The notes under the pieces are model-generated. The model searched no databases. It saw only the letters and a program-made list of their open reading frames with translations, and was not told where the DNA came from. This document shows, one piece after another, positions 35,318 through 44,919 of a stretch of DNA of 64,000 nucleotides; the first letter of the stretch is position 1; each line of letters opens with the position of its first letter. The position numbers were made by a program, and so were the translations under genes. Source of the DNA: Cerasicoccus sp. TK19100 (GTDB lineage Bacteria; Verrucomicrobiota; Verrucomicrobiia; Opitutales; Cerasicoccaceae); NCBI RefSeq assembly GCF_027257155.1, contig NZ_JAPWDU010000001.1, positions 62,001 through 126,000 of the forward strand. Reading direction: 5' to 3'.

Positions 35318-35475
35318 GTTTTAACAGGAAGATCGGGAAGAACGGGAAGCCTGGAGAAAGTTGTTTTGAACAGAAGGTAACAAAGGTAGCAAAGTGATTT
35401 AAGTAGCTGGCTTTGTTCTCTTTGTTACCTTCTGTTCAATTTCAAATTTCAGCTTCCCGTTCTTCCTGTTAAAAC
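35318..35475. repeat. Nested inverted repeat, outer and inner arms
   Basis: Outer arms: 35318-35350 against 35452-35475 (GTTTTAACAGGAAG and AGAACGGGAAGC, with 7 extra bases in the left arm). Inner arms: 35366-35385 against 35420-35439, a 20-base exact inverted repeat beginning TTGAACAGAAGGTAAC. About 160 bases long, it can fold into one extended hairpin between the tandem-pair terminator and the MFS stop codon. A relative of the inner arm occurs at 28082-28097. Confidence 0.85.
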
Positions 35476-35494
35476 AGTCCGTTTCGTGGTCAGC

Positions 35495-36712
35495 CTATAG
35501 CACTTTGCTAAAGCGCTCATTGCGGCGGAGTATGGCAAACATCGAACTGGAAACGAAGATGAGCCCCGCTGCCAGCCAGCCGACTGCGGGTGGCGAGAAG
35601 GCCGTCAACACTAGGTAGCCAATGAATGGCGCGCAGATGCCACGGGCACCGGTGAACATCGTGTGCACGCTCATGTAGGCCGAAACTTTTTCCATCGGCG
35701 CAATCTTGGTTACCCACAAATTCCAGCCAATGCGGCCGCCACCCATGCCTAAGCCGAGCAGGATCGAGCCGAGGTAAACGACGCTGAGCGATGGCCCGTT
35801 GAAGTAGAGAATCATCCCGAAGAAGAAGCAGGTGTTCACGCAGAGGCGCCAGAAGATGAAGTTCATCTGGTCGAAGAGGGCCCCCCATATCTTGGCGCTG
35901 ACAAGGCTCGCTATTTGCGGGATAATCATCGACGCCAGCAGCACCTGTTCGTTGGTGGCATTGATCCCGTATTCAGGATTGGCGAGGATCTCGACGCGGA
36001 TGGGAATTGTCATCAGGTTGCCAAAGCCCATCAGCATCCAGCTGGCCAGTAGCCAGCCAAAAAGCTTGTCACTCCAGGCGAGCTTAATGCTGCGCAGGGG
36101 GTTGCCGGTCTCGGCTTGTTCTAACGGATCAGACGGGATTTGCCTCACCAGCAAGGCGTTGACGATACACGATACGCCGAGGAAAACCAGGATCGCCGGA
36201 AACCAATTGAACTGCCAGTCAAGCAGCCGGGCACCGAGAAAGGAAAACGCCGCGCTGCTGCCCGAGCCGATCAGCAGCACCGTGGAGACGCGCTGTCCGC
36301 GCTCTTGCGGCGTGTAGTTGCGCGAGTAGGTGCTGATCATCATCGGGGCCTGCTGCGAGAAAATCACGTAGGCACCCACGAAGCATAGCGTAAATCCGAT
36401 CAGCCCACCGGCCACGGATGACAGCATTAGTAGGCCGCCGCAGACGAACAGGTAAAACGCGACGATGCGGGTGGCGCGGGCACCGGTTTTGCCCGCCACA
36501 GCGATGAAGAACGTTGTTAGCAGCAGCCCGAGAAACGGCGCGGCATTGAGCAGGCTCTTAATGATGTCCGCGGTGCCGCCCTCATCGGCGCCATAGCCGC
36601 GAATCGCGATCAGCGTGGCAATGGCCGCCGTCGACTCGCACACTCCGTGAAACGGGGCGCGGCAAATGTCATAGCGATAGGTCTTCGCGGCATTGTCGTT
36701 ATCTTGGCTCAA
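35495..36712 (-). CDS. MFS transporter
   Basis: 405-residue inner-membrane protein with about 12 hydrophobic segments (e.g. SLLNAAPFLGLLLTTFFIAV; FYLFVCGGLLMLSSVAGGLI; VCIVNALLV; FFFGMILYFNG; YLGSILLGLGMGGGRIGWN). The MFS loop pattern NYTPQERGQRVSTVLLIGSG lies between TM4 and TM5. Substrate unknown. It faces away from the tandem pair and ends 20 bases after the nested inverted repeat. ATG at 36712; no paired regulator is adjacent. Confidence 0.85.
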   Translation of the reverse strand: MSQDNDNAAKTYRYDICRAPFHGVCESTAAIATLIAIRGYGADEGGTADIIKSLLNAAPFLGLLLTTFFIAVAGKTGARATRIVAFYLFVCGGLLMLSSVAGGLIGFTLCFVGAYVIFSQQAPMMISTYSRNYTPQERGQRVSTVLLIGSGSSAAFSFLGARLLDWQFNWFPAILVFLGVSCIVNALLVRQIPSDPLEQAETGNPLRSIKLAWSDKLFGWLLASWMLMGFGNLMTIPIRVEILANPEYGINATNEQVLLASMIIPQIASLVSAKIWGALFDQMNFIFWRLCVNTCFFFGMILYFNGPSLSVVYLGSILLGLGMGGGRIGWNLWVTKIAPMEKVSAYMSVHTMFTGARGICAPFIGYLVLTAFSPPAVGWLAAGLIFVSSSMFAILRRNERFSKVL

Positions 36713-36788
36713 CCGGACAACGATGCCCGCAAAGCCAACGCAGACAAATCATTAAATCAGTTTTGTGGTAGCGACGCAGGGGACGCCA

Positions 36789-38195
36789 TCAAAAATCGAC
36801 TATCCAAAATCCGCCTTGCGAGACATTTTCCGCGAGCTCGGCAGGGATCCAACGTTCGGCGTAGTGCGGACCCCAGGAGTCGCTGACTGCAATCTCGTCG
36901 GTCTCCGGATTGTAGCCGATGATCATGCAAATGTGGCCCGTCTCGATGTCGGGCTGGAGTTCTTCCTGGCTGCGCAATTTGTCCTTAAGCACCTTTTCCC
37001 AGGCGTCGATGCTCGGGTAGCCAGCACGTTCCTGCGTGATGGCATTGGCGATGTCGTTAAACTCGCGCGTGGAATAAAGTGTCCAAAGTATTGGCTGCCC
37101 GGCATCGATGTATTTGGCGACGCTGCGGGATTTGAGCTTGAACTTTTTGCTCTCCATTTCCCGCCCGGCGCTCTTCAGGTAGCCCTCGGTGCCTTCGATC
37201 AGTTGGTTTACGTTGGTGCCGCCGCCTACACCGGTCTGGCCTGCCATCGCGAGCAGATACATGTCTGCGCGCACGCCCATGTAGCGCAGCACGCGCTCCA
37301 GCGTGGCGGGCACGCAGTAGCCCTTGGGCCCCTGGTTGACCATCGGGATGTTGGTAATGATGACGTCGCGGTTGGCGCGGGTTTCCACGTTAGCCTTGGC
37401 GCGGTCGCGCAGGGTCGTGCTCGCAATGCGTTCCGGGCGACCGCGGTTGGCAGCAAGCTCCGGCCGCATGACGCGCACGGTGACGTATTCGCCGTCCTGC
37501 ACTGCGAGGGTAAAGGTGTGGCCGCGCCATTCCCAAATTTGCAGGCGCTCCTTCATGTTGCGCCCGGTGGCGGTGGTTAGTTGCTCGGACTCGCCCAATT
37601 GCCCAAGGCGGTCACTAATCGTTTCGCCATCCTGCTTGATCGCATCTTCGACGATTTTTGTCGCAGCCTTGATGTCGAAAACATCGCTGCCTACCGAGTC
37701 GCCCTTGTTCGCGAAAATGATGGAAATCGTGTCCACCTTGCCGTCTTCCACATGCAGCACCGAAGTGTAGGGACGGGCCCCGAGTAGGCGGTCATCGGGC
37801 TGGTGGTAAATGCGATAGCTGGCCTGGGTGGCGGTCTTGGATTCCTGCGGCCAGCCAAGGCGCTGAGCGACATCGTCCGGGGCGTCGTCCCAGAGGTTGC
37901 CATCAGCAAACAGCTCGGCACCAAATAATTGGTTCAGCCGGTCAATGTCGTCCGCAGATACCGGGGCGGATTTTGCTTCCAGCCAGGATTGGACGTATGC
38001 CTGATCTCCCGCCGATAAACGATCAAGCGGCAAGTCAAACACCTGGCCATCGTCGCGGCGAATCTTGACCGTTTCTCCGCCATCGTAGGCGACGATTTCG
38101 GCTTCCAGCGTGCGCCCATGCGAATCCGTAAACGTGCGCGCATCGGACGCGAGCGCGGTGATGGCAAGGAGCAGGGTAGTGGCGAGGGAGCGCAT
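36789..38195 (-). CDS. Exported SHD1-domain protein with C39-like cysteine peptidase domain
   Basis: 468 residues with a signal peptide (LATTLLLAITALASDA). Residues ~20-75 are an SLA1-homology-1-like module (ARTFTDSHGRTLEAEIVAYD; VFDLPLDRLSAGDQAYVQSW), the same kind as in the thioredoxin-like protein at 15325-16074. A middle region of unknown fold follows. The C-terminal ~190 residues form a papain-like C39 domain: QGPKGYCVPATLERVLRYMG with the catalytic Cys, EELQPDIETGHICMIIGY with His, and the Asp/Asn site AVSDSWGPHYAERWIP. Likely a periplasmic or secreted peptidase. Its ATG overlaps the stop of the upstream gene (TAAATG), so they are coupled. Confidence 0.8.
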   Translation of the reverse strand: MRSLATTLLLAITALASDARTFTDSHGRTLEAEIVAYDGGETVKIRRDDGQVFDLPLDRLSAGDQAYVQSWLEAKSAPVSADDIDRLNQLFGAELFADGNLWDDAPDDVAQRLGWPQESKTATQASYRIYHQPDDRLLGARPYTSVLHVEDGKVDTISIIFANKGDSVGSDVFDIKAATKIVEDAIKQDGETISDRLGQLGESEQLTTATGRNMKERLQIWEWRGHTFTLAVQDGEYVTVRVMRPELAANRGRPERIASTTLRDRAKANVETRANRDVIITNIPMVNQGPKGYCVPATLERVLRYMGVRADMYLLAMAGQTGVGGGTNVNQLIEGTEGYLKSAGREMESKKFKLKSRSVAKYIDAGQPILWTLYSTREFNDIANAITQERAGYPSIDAWEKVLKDKLRSQEELQPDIETGHICMIIGYNPETDEIAVSDSWGPHYAERWIPAELAENVSQGGFWIVDF

Positions 38196-39368
38196 TTAAT
38201 TGGTGGACGTGAGCACCTCGACCCATGGCTGGATCAGCCCCTGGTAATCGGGGCCCGGGACGATTACTTCGTCACCCGGCGCGGGGTTACCCTGAGCTAT
38301 CCAGAAGCCGGCGGCGCGGCCATCCTGCTCACCGGCGGGTAGGAGCACGCCCGTGGTTTGGAGTTCGTAGTTGCGCGTGACCATTGGCATATTGGCGCGG
38401 ATGTAGCGCGTCTGCAGCCAGCAAACGGCGATCTCGCGGTCGGTGTCGACGGAGACCAGTTTGCCAATTGCGATATTCGGCGTGGGGGAAATGCTGGCCT
38501 CTTGCTCCCATTCTTCGGGGTTAAACTTTTCGACTACGATCTTGCTGGGCGGCTTCGTGGTGTTCGTGCTGCTGCGCTTGCCACGGCCTTTGCTGGAGTA
38601 GAAATTGCGCGAACGGTCGCCGCTTTGCTTTTGCAAATACTGTTGGAACTCGGGATTGTTTTTCAGGGCTTCCATCTCGGCCTGAGTCAGCGGCTTGCTG
38701 AGGTCGATGATCATCTCGTCCTCTTCGAGCTCTTCCTCTTGCGGTTCGCTGCTGCCAAATAGGAAATCCAATAAGCCACCACCGGAGTCTGCCTCTTCCG
38801 TTTCCTCGGCCGCTTCGGTCTCAGCTTCGGTGGGCTCGGCTTCCTCTTGCGCGGCGAGTAATCCCGAAAAATCAGGCCCCATCGAGGCGGGGTGCTGGTT
38901 GCTTGGCGCGGGTTGCACGGGCGCGGCATTTTTCACCTGGATGCGAAACATCGGTGCCGTGGTTTCGCCCTGATTGGTGCTGATTTTTTTGAGGCCCATG
39001 GGGATGAGCTCGATTTCGGCGGGTAAATTACTCACTTCTTGCATCGTCTCGGGGTCGACAATGACGCCGTCAACAATCGTCACGACCGCGGGCCAATTTC
39101 CCTGTGGGGCCACGGGCTTGGCGGGCTGGGCCTTGGGCGTCATCGGGACTTCGTGTCCATTAACACCCTCCACGCTGTAGGTGCGCCCATCGGTGGTCTC
39201 GACGACCTGGCCATTGATCATCGTCTTGTAGCCCTTGGTCAGATAACCGGGACCGATGGGAATGACTTCCTCGGGGCGGGGCTCGTCATTCGCCTGCGCA
39301 AAAACAACCGCAGACAGCATGGCGCTGCCAGCGAACCAGGTGGCGCATTTGAGAAATCGGGGAAACAT
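38196..39368 (-). CDS. Exported proline/acidic-rich protein, coupled to C39 peptidase
   Basis: 390 residues. A signal peptide (FAGSAMLSAVVFAQANDE) precedes a ~130-residue domain that repeats short motifs around PIGPGYLTKGYKTMINGQVV. A long low-complexity acidic and Q/E/T-rich linker (~150-270) follows, then a basic stretch (SSKGRGKRSSTNTTKPPSK) and a C-terminal beta-rich domain (IGKLVSVDTDREIAVCWLQT; NPAPGDEVIVPGPDYQGLI). No catalytic motif seen. Its stop overlaps the C39 peptidase start, indicating a shared function; it could be a substrate, scaffold or inhibitor. Family not recognised. Confidence 0.65.
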   Translation of the reverse strand: MFPRFLKCATWFAGSAMLSAVVFAQANDEPRPEEVIPIGPGYLTKGYKTMINGQVVETTDGRTYSVEGVNGHEVPMTPKAQPAKPVAPQGNWPAVVTIVDGVIVDPETMQEVSNLPAEIELIPMGLKKISTNQGETTAPMFRIQVKNAAPVQPAPSNQHPASMGPDFSGLLAAQEEAEPTEAETEAAEETEEADSGGGLLDFLFGSSEPQEEELEEDEMIIDLSKPLTQAEMEALKNNPEFQQYLQKQSGDRSRNFYSSKGRGKRSSTNTTKPPSKIVVEKFNPEEWEQEASISPTPNIAIGKLVSVDTDREIAVCWLQTRYIRANMPMVTRNYELQTTGVLLPAGEQDGRAAGFWIAQGNPAPGDEVIVPGPDYQGLIQPWVEVLTSTN

Positions 39369-39407
39369 GAATTGCCAAAGTTAAGGGATTGCCGCGCGCC
39401 AATCAAG

Positions 39408-42400
39408 CTATGCCTTGCCGCGTTCTTTCATCGCGCTGTAGACGACGGGCACGACAAATACCGTGATCAGCGCCACCAGCATGCCGCCCACGGTGGGAAT
39501 CGCCATGGGGATCATGACGTCTGACCCGCGCCCGGAAGAGGTGAGCACCGGCAGCAGCGCCAGGATCGTGGTGGCGCTCGTCATGCAGGCCGGGCCGATG
39601 CGCCGGTTGGCGGCTTCGATCACCGCCTCGCGCACGCTGGCTTTGTCGCCGGGTTCGTCTTTAAAACGCTCCTGCAGGTAGGTCCCCATGAGCACGCCGT
39701 CGTCGGTCGCGATACCAAATAACGCCAGAAAGCCGACCCACACCGCGACGCTCAGGCTGATTGGATGCACTTGGAAAATATCCCGCAAATGCCAGCCAAG
39801 CAGGTTTACATCGAGGAACCACGGCTGGTTATAGAGCCAGATTAAAATGAAGCCACCAGACCATGCCACGAATACTCCGCTGAACACGAGAAAGCTCATC
39901 GCAACGCGCTTAAACTGCAGATAGATTAGTAGGAAAATCAGCAGCAAGGCTAAGGGCAGTACCAGCCGCATGCGCTCCATTGCGCGGACCTGGTTTTCAT
40001 AGGTGCCGGTAAATTTATAATACGCGCCATGGGGAAGCTGAAACGCGCCCTCGTCCTGACGCTGGCGGATGATGGCCTGTGCGTTTTGGGCGACGTCGAC
40101 CTCGCTGCGGCCGGACTCGCGGTCGAAGATCACGTAGGCAGTGAGGAACGAATCCTCACTCTTGATCGACTGTGGGCCGCGCACGTATTCGATAGTCGCG
40201 ACCTGGCGCAGGGGGATCTCCGCGCCGTTGGAAGTGGGGATTAAAATGCCCTCCAGGCTCTCGACGTCGCCACGCAATTCGCGCGGGTAACGCACGCGCA
40301 CAGGGTAGCGTTCGCGGCCTTCAACAGTAGTCGTAATGGTGGAGCCGCCAATGGCCACCTCGATCGTGTCGTTGAGGTCCTTCACACTCAGTCCGTAGCG
40401 CGAGAGCTCCTCGCGGTTGGGCGTGATTTCGAGGTAAGGCTTGCCCACGACGCGATCGGCAAAAACCGTTTCGGCGCGAATGCCGGGCACCGTTTTTAAC
40501 TGCTCCTCCAGCGTGAGCGCAGCGGTTTCCAGGTCATCAAGATTCGCCGCAAACACCTTAACGCCCATTGGCGCGCGCATGCCCGTTTGGAGCATCACGA
40601 GCCGCGTTTCAATGGGCTGCAACTTGGGTGCTGAGGTGACGCCCGGCATTTGCGTGACGCTGGCAATTTCGTCCCAAATGTCTTCGGGGCTTTTGATTTC
40701 ATCGCGCCATTGCCTTACCAGTTCGCCGTCTGCGTTGCGCGTGTATTCGGACTTGTAGTTGATGATGGTCTCGACCATCGAGACCGGTGCCGGGTCGAGC
40801 GGGCTGTCCACGCGCCCGATTTTGCCAACCACGCTTTCCACTTCCGGAATGGCGCTGATCGCGCGATTTTGCAGTGAGAGAATTTCCGATGCTTCGCCAA
40901 TGGACGCATGCGGCATTGTGGTCGGCATGAACAGGAAGGAGCCTTCGTCGAGCGCCGGCATGAATTCCTTTTGCAAGCCGGGGAAGACGCCGCGCAATGC
41001 GCCAGGAGCACCGAGCCAGCAAAAGCCGCCCATGACGATGACACCGAAAACACCGACTAGAAACGGCGCTTTAAATCGCAGCAAGAACCGGAGAATCGGT
41101 ACATAAAAGAAAACCAGTGCGCGGAAGAAAAGCAGCACACCGCCAACGACGATGACGACGAACAATGCATTGCCAATGGCGTGCGTTGGCCCGAGTGGTT
41201 TCCACGCTGCGGATAACAAAAGCGCGACCAGCAAGGCAATGGCACCATTGAGGAAAAGGACGGGCCAGGGCAGGGTGCGTGAAAAGAACGAGCGCGCTTT
41301 CGGCTGCTCTTGGCGTTGCTTGGTGGCGCGCAGCAGGATGAGCGCGAGCACGGGCACCAGCGTCAGGCTGACGAGCACCGAGGCAATCAGCGCGTAGGTT
41401 TTGGTAAAGGCGAGCGGGCGAAATAATTTCCCTTCGGCACCCGTCATAAAGAATACGGGCAGGAAACCAATGACGGTCGTGAGAACCGCAGTCAGCACCG
41501 CGCCGCCCACTTCGCCACTGGCCTGCCAGACAACTTGCAGACGCGGCTCATCAGGGGCAGCCTGATCGAGCTTTTCCTGGATGTTGCCGCATAGGACGAT
41601 GCCCATATCGACCACGGTGCCGATCGCGATGGCAATGCCGGCCAGCGCCACGATGTTTGCATCGATACCCGTTGCCTTCATGGCAATAAACGTGATCAGC
41701 ACCGCGAGTGGCAACACCGACGAGATAATCATCGCGCTGCGCAAGCGCCAAACGAGCAGGATGATCACAAGCACCGTCACCAAGACCTCCAGGCTGAGCG
41801 CGTCCTCCAGCGTCGCGAGCGTTTCCAGGATTAACCCGGTGCGATCATAAAAAGGCACAATGGTTACCTGGCTGACAGTGCCGTCGGCGAGTGTCTTACT
41901 TGGAAGGCTGCGCGAAATCCCGTCGACTTTTTCATGCACGGCTTTGATCACAGCCAGCGGGTTTTCGCCATAGCGCGCGGTGACGACGCCACCGACTGCC
42001 TCGACGCCATCTTTGTCCAGCACGCCGCGGCGTAGTGCTGGGCCGCGCTCGATTTCCGCCACTTGGTCCAAGGTGATTGGTGCGCCCTGATAGGCTTTGA
42101 CGACGGTTTTGCGCAAGTCATCGAGCGACTGGATCCAACCCAAGCCGCGAATAACGTACTCGATCTTGTTGACCTCGATGGTACGGGCACCGACTTCGTC
42201 ATTGGACTCGCGCACGGCGTTGTAAATATCATCCAGCGTGATGCCATAGGCGCGCATGGCGTCGGGATCGACGTCGATCTGGTATTCATTCACGTAGCCG
42301 CCGATGGACGCCACCTCGGCCACACCGTTGGCACTTTGCAATGCAAAGCGAACGACCCAGTCCTGGATACTACGTAGCTCTTGCGGATCCCATCCGCCGG

Positions 42401-42896
42401 TGGGCTTGCCGTTGGCATCGCGCCCTTCCAGCGTGTACCAATAAACTTGGCCAAGACCCGTGGCATCGGGGCCGAGGGTTGGTTGCACGTCGTCGGGCAG
42501 GGTGCCGGGCGAGAGGCTGTTGAGCTTTTCCAGGATGCGACTGCGCGCCCAGTAGAAATCCACCTGATCATCGAAGATGATGAAGATTGTTGAAAAACCG
42601 AACATGCTCGTGCTGCGGATCGCTTTGACGTCAGGCAGGCCGAGCAGGGCAGTGGTCAGCGGGTAGGTGATCTGGTCTTCGATATCCTGCGGCGAGCGAC
42701 CCGCCCATTCGGTGAAGACTATTTGCTGGTTTTCGCCAATATCCGGGATGGCGTCGACGCCGACCGGAGCACGGGTAACCCCGGGGATCTGCCAGTCAAA
42801 CGGAGCCATGAGAATGCCACCGGCCGCGAGCATCAGCGCGATCAAGCCGACGACCAGACGGTTGTGGAGGCACCAGTGGATGAGCGCGTTTATCAT
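39408..42896 (-). CDS. cusA: CusA-type heavy-metal RND efflux transporter
   Basis: Inner-membrane proton-driven pump that exports Cu(I)/Ag(I) or related ions via a periplasmic adaptor. 1162 residues with RND symmetry: a 12-TM pattern (opening HWCLHNRLVVGLIALMLAAG), porter-domain blocks GVDAIPDIGENQQIVFTEWA and EDQITYPLTTALLGLPDVKA, AGIAIAIGTVVDMGIVLCGN in TM4 (proton relay) and LALFGIATDDGVLMGTYLQE near the C-terminus. Met-rich periplasmic stretches (MQTGMRAPMGVKVFA) favour Cu/Ag. Adjacent CusB-like adaptor 12 bases upstream. No TolC-like outer-membrane factor lies in this cluster. Confidence 0.92.
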   Translation of the reverse strand: MINALIHWCLHNRLVVGLIALMLAAGGILMAPFDWQIPGVTRAPVGVDAIPDIGENQQIVFTEWAGRSPQDIEDQITYPLTTALLGLPDVKAIRSTSMFGFSTIFIIFDDQVDFYWARSRILEKLNSLSPGTLPDDVQPTLGPDATGLGQVYWYTLEGRDANGKPTGGWDPQELRSIQDWVVRFALQSANGVAEVASIGGYVNEYQIDVDPDAMRAYGITLDDIYNAVRESNDEVGARTIEVNKIEYVIRGLGWIQSLDDLRKTVVKAYQGAPITLDQVAEIERGPALRRGVLDKDGVEAVGGVVTARYGENPLAVIKAVHEKVDGISRSLPSKTLADGTVSQVTIVPFYDRTGLILETLATLEDALSLEVLVTVLVIILLVWRLRSAMIISSVLPLAVLITFIAMKATGIDANIVALAGIAIAIGTVVDMGIVLCGNIQEKLDQAAPDEPRLQVVWQASGEVGGAVLTAVLTTVIGFLPVFFMTGAEGKLFRPLAFTKTYALIASVLVSLTLVPVLALILLRATKQRQEQPKARSFFSRTLPWPVLFLNGAIALLVALLLSAAWKPLGPTHAIGNALFVVIVVGGVLLFFRALVFFYVPILRFLLRFKAPFLVGVFGVIVMGGFCWLGAPGALRGVFPGLQKEFMPALDEGSFLFMPTTMPHASIGEASEILSLQNRAISAIPEVESVVGKIGRVDSPLDPAPVSMVETIINYKSEYTRNADGELVRQWRDEIKSPEDIWDEIASVTQMPGVTSAPKLQPIETRLVMLQTGMRAPMGVKVFAANLDDLETAALTLEEQLKTVPGIRAETVFADRVVGKPYLEITPNREELSRYGLSVKDLNDTIEVAIGGSTITTTVEGRERYPVRVRYPRELRGDVESLEGILIPTSNGAEIPLRQVATIEYVRGPQSIKSEDSFLTAYVIFDRESGRSEVDVAQNAQAIIRQRQDEGAFQLPHGAYYKFTGTYENQVRAMERMRLVLPLALLLIFLLIYLQFKRVAMSFLVFSGVFVAWSGGFILIWLYNQPWFLDVNLLGWHLRDIFQVHPISLSVAVWVGFLALFGIATDDGVLMGTYLQERFKDEPGDKASVREAVIEAANRRIGPACMTSATTILALLPVLTSSGRGSDVMIPMAIPTVGGMLVALITVFVVPVVYSAMKERGKA

Positions 42897-42908
42897 CGGG
42901 CGGTCAGG

Positions 42909-44861
42909 CTATTCGTAGTCATCCCAGCGTGAGGCATCCGGGTTCCACTTGGCGAGGATCTCGCCGCATTCCAGCATGTCAGGCCCAAAATAGGGGTTGG
43001 TCACCTCGGGTGTGGTTTGAAGCCAACGCGCGCCGTGGTCACCGTGCACCATCGGACAGTGCATGAGATAAAGCGGTTCATCGCCGGGCCATTTAAAGAT
43101 TTGCACGAGCGCAATGAGGGACTCGGAGGTGGCTTCGAAAGCATTGATGCGATCCTTCTCCGGATCTTGCGCGATCGTCTGCGCACCGCTTAAACCGTCG
43201 GCCTGATCCTGCATGAAAATCGGCATCGCCTCATCAGATAGCCCCATCATTGGGATGTCCTTAATGTTGTTGGCCAAGGTGGCGGCTTGTTCTTTCGCGG
43301 CGGAGAAATCATTTTTGTCAAAGCTACTTTCCAGTGCAAAGTAACTTTGCAATGCAGAGCTAAGGGCGTCGCTTAATTTTTGATCCACGTCGAACTGCAA
43401 GGGAATCGTCTTGTGTAGTGAATAGATATCGATGGGTTCAGCGGCGTCGCTGGCTGGCGCGGCCTGCCTATGTGTGCCATGGTTGTGGCCAGCCATTGGC
43501 ATAGGATCGCCGGAAGGATTCATCATGCTCGGCTTGGCTTTGATTTGCAGTTCGCTGTCGAGGCGGAACGCGCCGTTGGTCACGACTTCTTCGCCTTCGG
43601 TCAGCCCCTCGCGAACGACGAAATAATCGCCGGCGCGCGGGCCGAGCTCGATCTCGCGTCCGATGAAATTCGATGGTCCGTCCTTGATGTAAACCACCGC
43701 GCGTTTGCCGGTGCGCAGGACTGCGGAGGCTGGGACAATAAGGGGCGGTTCGCCTTCGTTGTAGGCGGCGTAGCCGAGCTGTTCGGCGGGTTCCAGCGCC
43801 ATGCCGCAAATGGGGCAGTCGCCGGGTTCGTCAGACACGATTTCTGGGTGCATCGGCCCGATCCATTTACCAGCAAATTGAGGGGCGACGACTTTACCGC
43901 CATCACCGAGGTAGGCCTTGACCTGGCCGCGCACGAACATGCCGGGGCGAAGCTTGCCATCCGGGTTGTCCATGTTGACGCGCACTTTGATGGTGCGTGT
44001 TTCGGGGTCGAGAATGGGTTGGATGAACGCGATGGTTCCCTGAAAGTGTTCGCCGGGAAAAGCTTTGGCTTGGATATCAACCTGTTGGCCGTAGCGGAGC
44101 CAAGGGAGGTCGGTCTCGTAGGCGTTGAAGTGAACCCATAGTTTGGTCAGGTCGGTAACTTCGAAGAGGCGGGCACCGGTGTTGACGTAATCGCCTTCGC
44201 GGACGTCGAGCTGGGTGACGATGCCACCGGTGGGGGAGTCGATACGCACGCGGTAAACGGGCTTGCGCGTGCTGTCGATGAGCTCGATCTGATCTTCCGG
44301 AATATCCCATAGGCGCAGTCGCTCCTTGATGCCCTCGGCCGATGATGCGTTGGTGTCGTAACGCAGCGCGCCGATGAGTTCGCTCTGGGCCTCGACGAGC
44401 TCGTCGCTGTATATTTCGGCAAGATGCTCGCCCGCGCGCACACGAGTGCCGACGAAGTTCACGAACAGGCGCTCAATGCGGCCGGGGAATCGCGCCGTAA
44501 CGGTGGCGACACGGGTGTCGTCTGCCGCGATGACTCCGAAGAGGTGCACATCGCGGGTGACCGATTCGCGCTTGATGGTTGCGGTTTGGATGTCTGCCAA
44601 TGCCTGGGCGGCATCCGAAAGCTCGAGCTCGCGAGGATTCGCTGCAGCACCAGATTTTAGAGGAATCAGATCCATGCCGCAGATGGGGCAATCACCAGGA
44701 TCAGATTGCTGGATCTGCGGATGCATCGAGCAGGTCCAAATGGTATCATTGGCCTGCGCTGAAGTCTCAGCACCTTGTGAGTCAGTCTTGGAGCAACCGA
44801 CAAAGACGCCTGCCAGGCAGACGCAGGCAATGGACAGGTAGATGGAGATGACGCGTTTCAT
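42909..44861 (-). CDS. cusB: CusB-type RND periplasmic adaptor with two metal-binding domains
   Basis: 650-residue lipoprotein adaptor: signal peptide with lipobox VFVGCSKT. Near the N-terminus is a heavy-metal-binding YHYH-like zinc-ribbon segment (IWTCSMHPQI, then DPGDCPICGMDLIP). Typical membrane-fusion hairpin and lipoyl blocks follow (TRVRAGEHLAEIYSDELVEA; VTQLDVREGDYVNTGARLF; VRVNMDNPDGKLRPGMFVRG). An unusual second metal-binding segment (GPMHPEIVSDEPGDCPICGM) sits between the barrel and membrane-proximal parts. The C-terminal ~170 residues are a DUF3347-like domain (LMHCPMVHGDHGARWLQTTP; NPYFGPDMLECGE). ATG at 44861 is preferred over an in-frame GTG at 44876. Confidence 0.88.
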   Translation of the reverse strand: MKRVISIYLSIACVCLAGVFVGCSKTDSQGAETSAQANDTIWTCSMHPQIQQSDPGDCPICGMDLIPLKSGAAANPRELELSDAAQALADIQTATIKRESVTRDVHLFGVIAADDTRVATVTARFPGRIERLFVNFVGTRVRAGEHLAEIYSDELVEAQSELIGALRYDTNASSAEGIKERLRLWDIPEDQIELIDSTRKPVYRVRIDSPTGGIVTQLDVREGDYVNTGARLFEVTDLTKLWVHFNAYETDLPWLRYGQQVDIQAKAFPGEHFQGTIAFIQPILDPETRTIKVRVNMDNPDGKLRPGMFVRGQVKAYLGDGGKVVAPQFAGKWIGPMHPEIVSDEPGDCPICGMALEPAEQLGYAAYNEGEPPLIVPASAVLRTGKRAVVYIKDGPSNFIGREIELGPRAGDYFVVREGLTEGEEVVTNGAFRLDSELQIKAKPSMMNPSGDPMPMAGHNHGTHRQAAPASDAAEPIDIYSLHKTIPLQFDVDQKLSDALSSALQSYFALESSFDKNDFSAAKEQAATLANNIKDIPMMGLSDEAMPIFMQDQADGLSGAQTIAQDPEKDRINAFEATSESLIALVQIFKWPGDEPLYLMHCPMVHGDHGARWLQTTPEVTNPYFGPDMLECGEILAKWNPDASRWDDYE

Positions 44862-44919
44862 TTGGAGAATGGACACTCGACATTGAAAACGCTCTCTAGT
44901 GCCCGCGCAAACTCTTACA

